From Oculatella sp. LEGE 06141 (GTDB lineage Bacteria; Cyanobacteriota; Cyanobacteriia; Elainellales; Elainellaceae), in the NCBI RefSeq assembly GCF_015207605.1, contig NZ_JADEWO010000028.1, positions 22,749 through 86,748 of the forward strand: DNA of 64,000 bases, given 5' to 3'. Below are positions 52,201 through 61,385 of the stretch, one piece after another. The position numbers and the translations under genes were made by a program. The notes beneath the pieces are model-generated. The model saw nothing but the letters and a program-made list of their open reading frames with translations, did not search any database and had not been told where the DNA came from. Numbering within the stretch: position 1 is the first letter of the stretch; each line of letters begins with the position of its first letter.

Positions 52201-55200
52201 ATGCTCCTGAGGACACTGAAGCATTTTTTTTTGACAGGTCTGCGATGCCTCACCAGGCACGCTGGTATCAAGAACCAGAGATATATTGGAGCACTACTGC
52301 AAACGAATGAAGGGCTATCACAACTGCTCATTGATGCCCTGCCTCTGTGCATTTCCTATGTAGATGCTGAACAACGCTACCGTTTGGTAAATCGCACCTA
52401 TGAAACGTGGTTTGGTTTCGGCCAGACTGAGATTCAGGGCAAGCTGCTTCAGGAGGTCATTGGTGAAATGGCTTATGCTTCTGTGCGGCCATATGTCGAG
52501 CAAGCCCTGGCCGGCCAGCCTGTGCAGTATGAATCGGAAGTGTGTTACCAGCGGTTAGGCCGTCGATTTATCAGTGCAATGTTGGTTCCTGATTTTGGCG
52601 ATCGCCTTCAGGTTCAGGGGTACTATGCCGTCATTACAGACATTACAGAGCGCAAGCAGATCGAGATAGCCCTGCGGCGAAGTGAAGAACGCTTTTCTAA
52701 GGTATTTCGAGCCAATCCGATTGGCAGCAGCATCAGCACCTTTCCTGAAGGGCGACTGCTGGATGTCAACGAAACCTGGTGCCAGATGTTTGGCTACCAG
52801 CGGAATGAGGTGCTAGGCCACACAGTAGTGGAGATGGGAATTGGGCGATTTGTTGTCGATCGCGCCACGATTTTACAACAGCTCGAGCAGTTTGGAACGG
52901 TTACTGATCTAGAGGTTCAATTCCAAACCCAGGCAGGCGAAGTGCGAGAAGGGTTGGTTTGCCTGGAAGTGATAGAAGTGAACGGCGAGCGTTGTGTTCT
53001 AACTACGATTCTCGACATCACTCGACTGAAGCAAGCCGAGTTTGCTCTAAAGCAAAGTGAAGAACGGTTTCGCTCAATTTTTGAAAATGTATCAGTGGGG
53101 ATTGCCTTAGTCGATCGAGCCGGACATGTTTTAGCGGCAAATGAGGCAGACTGTCGGTTTCTGGGTTATTCTCGGCAAGAGCTGATTGGGATGCATTTCT
53201 CTGAATTCACCTACCCAGATGATCTTGAAACAGATGCTAACCTGTATGCCTCGCTTATCGCTGGACAGATTTCCAGTTACACCATTGACAAGCGCTACAT
53301 TCGCAAAGATAGCGCTATCGTTTGGGCTTGTATCACGGTTTCCCTGATTCGAGCTGAAGATGGCACGATTCAATACACGGTCGTTGTTTGTGAAGATATT
53401 AACGATCGCAAGCGGGCAGAAACGGTTTTGTGGCAACAAGCTGAGCGAGAACGGTTATTGCGGGTCATTACTCAGCGCATTCGCCAGTCTCTCGATTTAG
53501 ATCAAATTTTAGCGACCGCTGTATTAGAAGTTTGCCAAACGCTCCAGGCCGATCGTGCTGTCATTCTTCGCCTTAATTTAGATGGGTCAGCCGTTGTGAT
53601 CGAAGAGTCGGTTACACCAGGCTATCCATCTATTATTGATCGGGTTTGGATGGATGAGCGTTTCCTCAAAGTCTGCTGTGAGCAGTATCGCCAGGGACAG
53701 CCCCACATTGTGCCAGATCTCATGGCAGACGACTGGGCTGCTTGCATGGCAGAGTTTATGCAGTCAGTTGGTGTGAAGTCTAAGGTGGTGGCTCCCATCA
53801 TTCAGACGATGGCTGATTCGTCTTCCAGGGTGTGGGGGTTGCTTATTGTTCATGCCTGCTCACATCATCGTCGGTGGCAACCCGACGAAGCCGATCTATT
53901 GCAGCAAATCAGCCATCAGCTAGCGATCGCCATTCATCAAGCGGCACAACATCAGCGGTTGCAGCTAGAACTCACTGAACGTCAAAGAGCCGAGCGTGCC
54001 CTGCAACGAGCCTTAGCGCGAGAACAGCAAGCCATCGAACGAGAGCGCTTTATGGCGGCGATCGCCCAGCGGGTGCGCGAGTCGTTGGACTTAAACCAGA
54101 TTCTGACGACCACTGTTGAAGAGGTCAGGACGTTGCTGCACGTTGATCGAGTGGTGTTGCTTCGTCTTCAGCCTCAAGGAGAGGCAACGATCGCCTCTGA
54201 AGCGGTTAGTCCAGAGTATCAGCCTATGCTGGGGGCGAGTGTCAAAACGCCGTGGTTGCAACACCTGGAAACCAATGATTGGTGTCAAGGCACTCACTCA
54301 ATCTCCAACATTCAAGCCGATCCACTTCTGTCGGTCTCCACCTTTGAATACCTAATGCACTATCAAGTGCAGGCGATGTTGACGGTACCGATGCTGCAAA
54401 ACGGGCGGGTGTTGAGCGTTTTGGCAGCCCACCAATGCTCGGCACCGCGAGATTGGCAAGAGTATGAAATTTCACTGTTGGAACAGTTGGCAACTCAGGT
54501 GGCGATCGCGATCCACCAATCAGAGCTGTATCAGCAGATGCAGCAGCTTAATCTCAATTTAGAAGAGCAGGTGCAAGAGCGCACGACTCAACTACAACAG
54601 GCATTCGACTGTGAGGCTACGTTGAAGCGCATCACAGACCGAGTCCGAGACAGTTTAGACGAAGCCCAAATCTTACAGTCTGCCGTTGAAGAACTCGCCA
54701 TTGTCATTGGCGTTAACACGTGTAATGCCGGATTGTATGACTTAGAGCGCCAAGTTTCTACCATTTGCTATGAGTACACAACAGGTGATGCACCGTCCCA
54801 TCGGGGACTGGTCGTGCCGATGGAAAATGTTCCGCAAGGCTATCGTCAGTTGCTAGCAGGCCAGTACTTCCAATTTTGCTCCAACGAGTTAAACCCCACA
54901 GGCGGCCAAACTGCCATCCTGGCGTGCCCTATTTTTGATGACCAGGGCAGTTTGGGAGATTTATGGCTAATTCACGCTCGGTCTTACGAGTTTTGTGGGC
55001 AGGATGTCCGGCTGGTGCAGCAAGTTGCTAACCAATGTGCGATCGCCATCCGTCAGTCCCGCCTGTTTCAAGCAACACAAGCTCAGGTTGAAGAACTAGA
55101 ACAGTTAAATCGCTTAAAGGATAGTTTCTTAAGTACGATTTCCCATGAGCTGCGAACGCCGATGTCTAGCATCAAAATGGCGACTCAGATGCTAGAGATT

Positions 55201-55905
55201 ATTCTGTTTAATCAGGATCAGAACGAGCGACCGTCTCAATTAACCCAGCAAATTTTGAACCAATCGACCCAGCTAGCGGTTTCCCCTATTTCACAAACGG
55301 CCTCTTTTCATCGGCTCTCTCGCTATTTTCAGATCTTAAAAGATGAATGTCAGCGAGAAATTAGCCTGATCAACGACTTGCTCGACTTAACCGGATTGGA
55401 TACAGACAATGAGCCGTTAAGTCTGGCGATTCTGAGTCCATCTGTCTGGATACTGCGTGCCCTGGAACCATTCGTTGCACGAGTCAACCATCAGCAACAG
55501 CAGCTAACGCTCAACATCCCGTCTGATTTGCCGCCGATAGTCACCGATTTAGGCTACTTAGAACGGATTATTACAGAACTGCTGACGAATGCCTGCAAAT
55601 ATACGCCGCCCGGTGAAAGGATTGCGATCGCCGCGTGGGTCAACGCAACCGGACTAGAACTTCAGGTTAGTAATTCGGGCGTAGACATTCCAGTAGCGGA
55701 ACGCGATCGCATCTTTGAGAAGTTTTATCGTATTCCCCATAGCGACCCCTGGAGACACAGTGGAACCGGTTTGGGATTGGCTTTGGTTAAAAAACTGGTA
55801 GAACGGCTCAATGCCACGATTCGCGTGGAGAGTGGCGATCGAGAAACCCACTTCATTTTGCATTTTCCCGCTCTAGAACTGCCCAGCCATCCAACCGTAG
55901 AGTAG
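52201..55905 (+). CDS. Multi-sensor histidine kinase (3 PAS, 3 GAF)
   Basis: This is a 1234-residue soluble sensor kinase. PAS domains lie at about 37-160, 160-285 and 286-410; each ends with the typical DITERK/DITRLK/DINDRK linkers. GAF domains are at about 420-585, 610-780 and 800-960. The last GAF keeps no Cys-His bilin dyad that I can see. A coiled-coil linker (QERTTQLQQAF) leads to the HisKA H-box ISHELRTP (about 980), with a roughly 35-residue insert before the second helix, then the ATPase domain with ELLTNACKYTPPG and GTGLGLALVKKLVE. The G1 box reads NSGVDIP instead of DNGxG. ATG 52201 is a weakly supported start. No response regulator is adjacent. Confidence 0.88.
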   Translation: MLLRTLKHFFLTGLRCLTRHAGIKNQRYIGALLQTNEGLSQLLIDALPLCISYVDAEQRYRLVNRTYETWFGFGQTEIQGKLLQEVIGEMAYASVRPYVEQALAGQPVQYESEVCYQRLGRRFISAMLVPDFGDRLQVQGYYAVITDITERKQIEIALRRSEERFSKVFRANPIGSSISTFPEGRLLDVNETWCQMFGYQRNEVLGHTVVEMGIGRFVVDRATILQQLEQFGTVTDLEVQFQTQAGEVREGLVCLEVIEVNGERCVLTTILDITRLKQAEFALKQSEERFRSIFENVSVGIALVDRAGHVLAANEADCRFLGYSRQELIGMHFSEFTYPDDLETDANLYASLIAGQISSYTIDKRYIRKDSAIVWACITVSLIRAEDGTIQYTVVVCEDINDRKRAETVLWQQAERERLLRVITQRIRQSLDLDQILATAVLEVCQTLQADRAVILRLNLDGSAVVIEESVTPGYPSIIDRVWMDERFLKVCCEQYRQGQPHIVPDLMADDWAACMAEFMQSVGVKSKVVAPIIQTMADSSSRVWGLLIVHACSHHRRWQPDEADLLQQISHQLAIAIHQAAQHQRLQLELTERQRAERALQRALAREQQAIERERFMAAIAQRVRESLDLNQILTTTVEEVRTLLHVDRVVLLRLQPQGEATIASEAVSPEYQPMLGASVKTPWLQHLETNDWCQGTHSISNIQADPLLSVSTFEYLMHYQVQAMLTVPMLQNGRVLSVLAAHQCSAPRDWQEYEISLLEQLATQVAIAIHQSELYQQMQQLNLNLEEQVQERTTQLQQAFDCEATLKRITDRVRDSLDEAQILQSAVEELAIVIGVNTCNAGLYDLERQVSTICYEYTTGDAPSHRGLVVPMENVPQGYRQLLAGQYFQFCSNELNPTGGQTAILACPIFDDQGSLGDLWLIHARSYEFCGQDVRLVQQVANQCAIAIRQSRLFQATQAQVEELEQLNRLKDSFLSTISHELRTPMSSIKMATQMLEIILFNQDQNERPSQLTQQILNQSTQLAVSPISQTASFHRLSRYFQILKDECQREISLINDLLDLTGLDTDNEPLSLAILSPSVWILRALEPFVARVNHQQQQLTLNIPSDLPPIVTDLGYLERIITELLTNACKYTPPGERIAIAAWVNATGLELQVSNSGVDIPVAERDRIFEKFYRIPHSDPWRHSGTGLGLALVKKLVERLNATIRVESGDRETHFILHFPALELPSHPTVE

Positions 55906-55965
55906 CCGATGAGAGCTTTACCCCGAACGGTACAGCTTGCTGCCCCCTGAAGACCGGGCGACAAC

Positions 55966-56802
55966 CTAAGGTGATGACTGCAAAGTGATGACCGTCACCT
56001 CTGGCGGACAAAACAGCCGTCCGGGTAAAAAGGTGCCCAAACCGCGATTGACATATAAGCGATTGCTGCCTACTTGATAGAAGCCCTGTGCCCACTGCCA
56101 ATGCTTCACAACCTTATAGCAGTCTTCCCGCATGTATGGAACCCAGGGACGCAACAGCTTCGGTACCCAACGACGGCACGCTTGATACCAGGTGGGAATA
56201 GGCCCCAATCCTGGAATAACGATTTGCCCACCGTGGGTATGTCCAGATAGCTGAAGGTCAACACGCCACGGTTGCAGCCTCAGCGTTGTATCAGGATTAT
56301 GGGATAGCACCAGTCGAGGCGTAGCCGAATCGAGCTGGTTCATCACGGGTGCCGGGTTAAATTCTGGCGACCAGAAATCTGCAAGGCCAACAACAGCTAG
56401 CTCGGAACCCAGCGGGTAAGCAATTTGATTCCACAGGACATGAATTCCCGCTCTCGTCATTGCGTTGATCACGATCTCCTTAGCGCCGTGGGGGTAAATA
56501 TCATGGTTGCCCAACACGGCATACGTACCATATCGACTTTGAAGATGTTTGAGCCGAAGCGCCAATTCGTGGATGGGTTGTGGGTCATCCGTCACATAAT
56601 CTCCCGTCAGAACAACTAGATCGGGGTGGCGATCGTTGCAGGTGGCGATCGCCTCGGCTAGTAATGCTTCGGATAACCGTAACCCATCAAAATGCAAATC
56701 TGAGAGTTGAACCAGTTTTGTGCCATTTAGGCGGCTAGGCAATCCTGCAATGTCAACAGTTAACGTTTCAACACTTAATGGCCCTGACAATACCCTGTGC
56801 AT
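55966..56802 (-). CDS. Metallophosphoesterase, YkuE/LpxH-like
   Basis: This is a 278-residue calcineurin-like phosphoesterase. The motif order is LSDLHFDGL, LTGDYVTDD, LGNHDIYPHG, LSHNPDTTLR and LSGHTHGGQIV, with TNHD-type metal ligands complete. The GHTHGGQI-type end is characteristic of the YkuE class, whose members act on UDP-2,3-diacylglucosamine or on phosphodiesters near the membrane. N-terminal residues have only a weak hydrophobic stretch, so location is uncertain. It converges with the kinase, 60 bases apart. Confidence 0.87.
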   Translation of the reverse strand: MHRVLSGPLSVETLTVDIAGLPSRLNGTKLVQLSDLHFDGLRLSEALLAEAIATCNDRHPDLVVLTGDYVTDDPQPIHELALRLKHLQSRYGTYAVLGNHDIYPHGAKEIVINAMTRAGIHVLWNQIAYPLGSELAVVGLADFWSPEFNPAPVMNQLDSATPRLVLSHNPDTTLRLQPWRVDLQLSGHTHGGQIVIPGLGPIPTWYQACRRWVPKLLRPWVPYMREDCYKVVKHWQWAQGFYQVGSNRLYVNRGLGTFLPGRLFCPPEVTVITLQSSP

Positions 56803-57462
56803 GACGCTGAGGTTCTCTTCCCAGAAGCAGCACCCTCAGCTTATCAAAGTCGTTCCGTGACCTGGGGAGTTATGTCGCCTATACGACACTTAAAGCAACT
56901 TATAAATGTTCCGGAAAGAGGGGTGCCACCGCTGTTAAGAGTTCATCAGTTCTTTATTTTGAGCCGCTAACTGTATGGTTTTGATTCTAATTGGCGGGTA
57001 ACTGAGATCTTCAGGCCAATTCATTGGTATCACTGTCGGTAGGCTGCTACGCTCGTTTGGATGCGAATATGCCCACATGTCAGGTGTCGCTTGAATAGCG
57101 CAGAGCGCTAACGCTAATTAGATGACATAACGGTAATGCTCCAGCCCTGAACCTATTGCCAAACTGTCTTCATGATTCAGCTTTGCAAACCTTTTCCAAA
57201 AATTGCAACGAGAGGTTGCCATTTCCCTTGTAAATTTACTATTGTCAATTTTCTATACAAGCCGTATGCGAACCGCGCAACTTTCGTCACCATAAGGCTT
57301 GAGTGCTAGTTGTCCTTAACTTGCGGTTCTTGAGCGTGATTTCACGGTCGGAAGATTTTCTTAACCTTCATGAATTTCCGAGTATTTCTTGAGAGTATGT
57401 CTACGGAATCAGGGCAAGTTAAACGTGAAGTTAACGAAAAATATTTGTAGAGATCTGGTGAG
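56803..57462. other. Upstream region of the type I secretion operon
   Basis: These 660 bases hold no gene. The operon promoter should lie here; I could not single out a -10/-35 pair with confidence. GTGAG precedes ATG 57463 by 2 bases, a weak ribosome site. Confidence 0.35.
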
Positions 57463-58215
57463 ATGGCTGTAGTTTTACGGGTGGGTGAGCGAACTGTCAC
57501 GGCTGAAGAAATTCTGCCGCTGCTGGCAGGCTATCAGATGTTGCCACATCTACTTCAGGAACTTTTGATCGATCAAGCGATCGCCGAGATTGAGTGCAGC
57601 CCAGATGAAGTTGAAACGGCTTGTCAACAGTTTTATGCCCAAAACCAAATCACATCAGATGCCGATCGCCAAGCATGGCTGAATCGTAATGGGATGACTC
57701 CGAAGCAGCAAGAAGATTGGGCTACCCGCAGTTTGCGAATCGAAAAGTTTAAGCAGGCAACCTGGGGACCCAAGCTTGAGTCCTATTTTCTGAGCCGTAA
57801 AGGCAAGCTCGATAAGGTCATCTACTCTTTGATTCGGACGCAAGATTTAGGCATCGCCCAAGAACTCTACTTCCGTATTTTGGAAGGAGAACAGTCGTTT
57901 GCCGAATTGGCACGCGCTTATTCACAAGGCCCCGAAGCTCAGACAGACGGGCTGATTGGCCCGGTTGAGTTGAGTGTTCCCCACCCAACTCTGGCACAGA
58001 TGCTCTCTATCACTCAACCCGGACAGCTTTGCCCTCCTACTCGGGTCGGCGAATGGTTGGTGATTGTGCGTCTAGAAAAGTTTGTCCCAGCCCAGCTAGA
58101 CGATGCCATGCGACAGCGGTTGTTGCACGAATGCTTCAATGTCTGGCTCCAAGAGCAACTGTCTCAAATTAACGCAATGGTTCCGACTGGTTCTACCACC
58201 CCCTCCGCCCCATGA
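57463..58215 (+). CDS. Parvulin-type peptidylprolyl isomerase
   Basis: This is a 250-residue PpiC/SurA-like isomerase without a Sec signal, so it would act in the cytoplasm or at the exporter. An N-terminal helical chaperone part (about 1-110) includes a SurA-like segment. The parvulin domain (about 120-215) carries RTQDLGIAQELYFRILEGEQSFAELARAYSQGPEAQTDGLIGPVEL and SITQPGQLCPPTRVGEWLVIVRLE, the typical F.ELA..S.gP...GG.lG pattern. Its stop overlaps the start of the ABC exporter gene as ATGA (58212-58215), showing translational coupling. The context suggests a folding helper for the exported cargo. Confidence 0.88.
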   Translation: MAVVLRVGERTVTAEEILPLLAGYQMLPHLLQELLIDQAIAEIECSPDEVETACQQFYAQNQITSDADRQAWLNRNGMTPKQQEDWATRSLRIEKFKQATWGPKLESYFLSRKGKLDKVIYSLIRTQDLGIAQELYFRILEGEQSFAELARAYSQGPEAQTDGLIGPVELSVPHPTLAQMLSITQPGQLCPPTRVGEWLVIVRLEKFVPAQLDDAMRQRLLHECFNVWLQEQLSQINAMVPTGSTTPSAP

Positions 58216-61190
58216 CCTACACCAAATCGAAAGTTCACGAATTTCTCTCCCAATGCGCCCCATTTGATCAGCTTTCATCCGACGTTTTGGATAAACTGAC
58301 TGAACAAGTGCAGTTGCTGCGTTACCGAATGGGACAGGCCATTTTGGTGCGGGATCAACTGCCTGCCCAATTGACTATTTTGTATGAAGGACAGGCGCGC
58401 CTGCTGGGCTACGACCCTCGGACGCAGAAGCCGGTGACGCTTCATCTGATGAAGTCTGGCGCTATTCTGGGTTGGGTTGGCACGGTGCGCGGCATTCCCT
58501 GCGAGACGGCGATCGCCTCCAACGAAACGATCGGGCTAACGTTGCCCATCAGTGACTTCTTGACGCTGATGGAAACTGAACCCCAAATTTCAGAGTTCTT
58601 CTACAATCAGGTTTCTCCTATTGAGGTCTTTGACCTATTAGGAGCGGAGTTGCATCGGCAGGCGATCGGCAATGTTGATTTAAAGGAACTAACGCTAAAG
58701 GCGCAGTCTGAAGCGGTAATTTGCAACTTGCCTCCCGGAAAAACGCCAACCAACCAACTGGAGAGCCAACGGCTTTGGTTGTTGAGTGGGGGAGGGAGCG
58801 TTGCCGGAGTGTCTCCCGGTAGCCCAGTGCAGTCAGACGCGGCGGCTAGTTTTATTGAAGTCACGGGTAACCAGCCTGCTCGCATCATTGGGTTTCCGAA
58901 GGAAGTAACCCAGCCTGTCATCGGCACGATGGGGGTTGATACACCCGATGTTGAAACGTCAACCGTTGATATTCCCTATGCGCCCGATCGCCCACCTCAA
59001 GGTGCATCTCGGTTTAAAAGCGCTCAACAGCAGGCGCAACCACAAAAATTTCCGTTTGTGCGGGGGCAGGGCGATGTCAACTCGGCGATCGCCTGCTTCC
59101 AGATGCTCTCACAACACTTCGACATGCCCTTCCGTCGGGATGTGGTGCAGCGCATTTTAGTGAACCAGATGGAGCGCAGCGGCGGGTTATCGCTAGATTT
59201 ATGCGGAGCTGTGGCGGAGTTCATGGGGTTGAGCGCTCAACTGGTGATGGTGCCAGCTAGTGCGATCGCCCGGTTAGAAACTCCGGCAATGGTGATGTGG
59301 CAGGCTCATCCGGCCATCCTCTACAGCGCTACAGAACGAGAACTGGTGATCGCGGCACCAGAAGTGGGTATCTTACGCCAACCTCCGGCTGAATTTGCCG
59401 AAACCTGGGGTCAGCAGGGCGAAGTGCTGATGGTGACAGCGACCAAGCAAACGCCCAAGTCGCGCTTCAGCCTCAAATGGTTTTTGCCAGCCTTACAGCG
59501 CCATCGTAAGGTGTTGATCGAGGTCTTCGTTGCCTCATTTTTCGTTCAACTGTTTGCCCTGGCTAACCCCTTGATGATCCAGGTGATCATTGACAAGGTT
59601 ATTGTGCAGAACAGCGTGGATACGCTACAAATTCTGGGATTCTTCCTGCTGGTGCTGGCCGTCTTCGAAGCCGTGTTAACCAGTTTGCGAACGTACCTGT
59701 TTGTTGATACCACCAACCGGATTGATATGGCGCTGGGGTCAGAAATTATTGACCACCTGCTGCGGTTGCCGCTGCGCTACTTTGAACGTCGTCCGGTGGG
59801 TGAACTTGCAACTCGCATTAACGAGCTAGAGAATATTCGCCAGTTTCTCACAGGAACGGCTTTAACCGTGGTGCTGGATGCCGTTTTCTCGGTCATCTAC
59901 ATTGTGGTTATGTTTGTCTATAGTTGGCTGCTAACGCTAGTGGCACTGGCAACGATTCCCTTCTTTGTGTTGTTGGCTGTCGTTGCGTCGCCTCTCATCC
60001 GCACTCAGCTACGAACCAAGGCCGAGCGAAATGCCGAAACCCAATCCTATTTGGTGGAAGTGGTATCTGGAATTCAGACGGTAAAAGCGCAGAATATGGA
60101 ACTGCGTGCCCGTTGGCAGTGGCAGCAGCGCTATGCTCGTTACGTTAGCTCTGGGTTTAAGACGGTTCTCACGTCTACTACGGCTGGGTCAACCAGTAAT
60201 TTCCTGAACCAGTTGTCGGGTTTGCTCGTGCTTTGGGTGGGGGCTTATCTGGTGCTGCAAGGCCAACTGACGCTAGGACAGCTTATTGCATTTCGAATTA
60301 TTGCGGGATATGTTACTAGCCCTCTATTGCGGCTGGCACAGCTCTGGCAAAACTTCCAGGAAGTTGGATTGTCGATCGAACGGTTAAGCGACATCATTGA
60401 TGCGACGCCTGAAGCCGATGAGGTCGATCGCCTCAATATTCCTATGCCAGCGGTTGATGGCTCCGTTAGCTTTGAAGATGTTACCTTCCGCTTTGGTACA
60501 GCGGGACCTTATCAGCTAAACAATGTCAACCTGGAGGTTCCATCCGGTTCGTTTGTCGGCATTGTGGGGCTGAGCGGTTCCGGTAAGAGTACATTAATGA
60601 AGCTGTTGCCCCGTTTATACGATCTGGAAAATGGGCGCATCTTAATTGATGGTTATGACATCAGCAAAGTCGAGCTTTACTCACTGCGTCAGCAGATTGG
60701 GATTGTGCCGCAAGACACGCTCTTGTTCGACGGTACGGTGCAAGAGAACATTGCCTTAACCTGCCCTGAAGCGACAGCCGAAGAAATTATTCGCGCGGCT
60801 CAGATTGCTGCTGCCCACGATTTTGTGATGGGATTGCCCAACGGCTATAACACTAGAGTGGGTGAACGTGGTTCGTCGCTTTCTGGAGGCCAACGGCAGC
60901 GGATCGCGATCGCCCGTACCGTCTTGCAAAATCCACGCATGTTAATTTTAGATGAAGCTACCAGTGCGCTAGATTATGATTCGGAGCGGCGAGTTTGCCT
61001 CAACCTGGCCGATGCCTTTCGCGATCGCACCGTTTTCTTCATTACCCATCGGCTCAGCACCATCAAAAATGCCGATATGATTGTGCTGATGGATAAAGGT
61101 TCAGTTGTTGAGTTGGGCACCCATTCGGAACTGATGGCACTGAGAGGCCGCTACTATTGCCTCTATCAACAACAGGAAGCGCAACTGTAG
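58212..61190 (+). CDS. Type I secretion ABC exporter with CRP-like and C39-like domains
   Basis: This is a 992-residue HlyB-type permease-ATPase. In order: a CRP-like beta-barrel (about 15-135; LLRYRMGQAILVRDQ, LTILYEGQARLLG), an unclassified linker (about 140-275), a C39-like domain (about 280-410), six-helix ABC membrane domain (about 430-730) and an ATPase (about 755-992) with GLSGSGKST near 788, LSGGQRQR near 890 and MLILDEATSALD near 910. The C39 active site reads GDVNSAIAC: the catalytic cysteine position seems to be serine (S291) and the Asp after the histidine is lost, so it is probably a non-cleaving substrate-docking domain as in HlyB. The CRP pocket lacks the Gly-Glu/Arg-Ala cyclic-nucleotide contacts. 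It overlaps the isomerase gene. Confidence 0.92.
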   Translation: MTYTKSKVHEFLSQCAPFDQLSSDVLDKLTEQVQLLRYRMGQAILVRDQLPAQLTILYEGQARLLGYDPRTQKPVTLHLMKSGAILGWVGTVRGIPCETAIASNETIGLTLPISDFLTLMETEPQISEFFYNQVSPIEVFDLLGAELHRQAIGNVDLKELTLKAQSEAVICNLPPGKTPTNQLESQRLWLLSGGGSVAGVSPGSPVQSDAAASFIEVTGNQPARIIGFPKEVTQPVIGTMGVDTPDVETSTVDIPYAPDRPPQGASRFKSAQQQAQPQKFPFVRGQGDVNSAIACFQMLSQHFDMPFRRDVVQRILVNQMERSGGLSLDLCGAVAEFMGLSAQLVMVPASAIARLETPAMVMWQAHPAILYSATERELVIAAPEVGILRQPPAEFAETWGQQGEVLMVTATKQTPKSRFSLKWFLPALQRHRKVLIEVFVASFFVQLFALANPLMIQVIIDKVIVQNSVDTLQILGFFLLVLAVFEAVLTSLRTYLFVDTTNRIDMALGSEIIDHLLRLPLRYFERRPVGELATRINELENIRQFLTGTALTVVLDAVFSVIYIVVMFVYSWLLTLVALATIPFFVLLAVVASPLIRTQLRTKAERNAETQSYLVEVVSGIQTVKAQNMELRARWQWQQRYARYVSSGFKTVLTSTTAGSTSNFLNQLSGLLVLWVGAYLVLQGQLTLGQLIAFRIIAGYVTSPLLRLAQLWQNFQEVGLSIERLSDIIDATPEADEVDRLNIPMPAVDGSVSFEDVTFRFGTAGPYQLNNVNLEVPSGSFVGIVGLSGSGKSTLMKLLPRLYDLENGRILIDGYDISKVELYSLRQQIGIVPQDTLLFDGTVQENIALTCPEATAEEIIRAAQIAAAHDFVMGLPNGYNTRVGERGSSLSGGQRQRIAIARTVLQNPRMLILDEATSALDYDSERRVCLNLADAFRDRTVFFITHRLSTIKNADMIVLMDKGSVVELGTHSELMALRGRYYCLYQQQEAQL

Positions 61191-61385
61191 GGCAGAGACA
61201 CTACGATCAGGACTGGCATTAATTACTACCAACAAACCGACGGGGCACACATTCAGCAATCGAACAAAACTCATTGCATTCCTTAAAAATTGCATGTGAT
61301 CAGTGTTGATCAGCATTGAAAATGGATACGCTTCGATCGCTCCAGCCCCTTCATTACCCACACTCAAATCTCATCCTCTAAAGCT

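Noticed and set aside
52047..52310. Plus-strand 87-codon frame upstream of the kinase
   Set aside because: It overlaps the kinase start in another frame with no ribosome site or family pattern.
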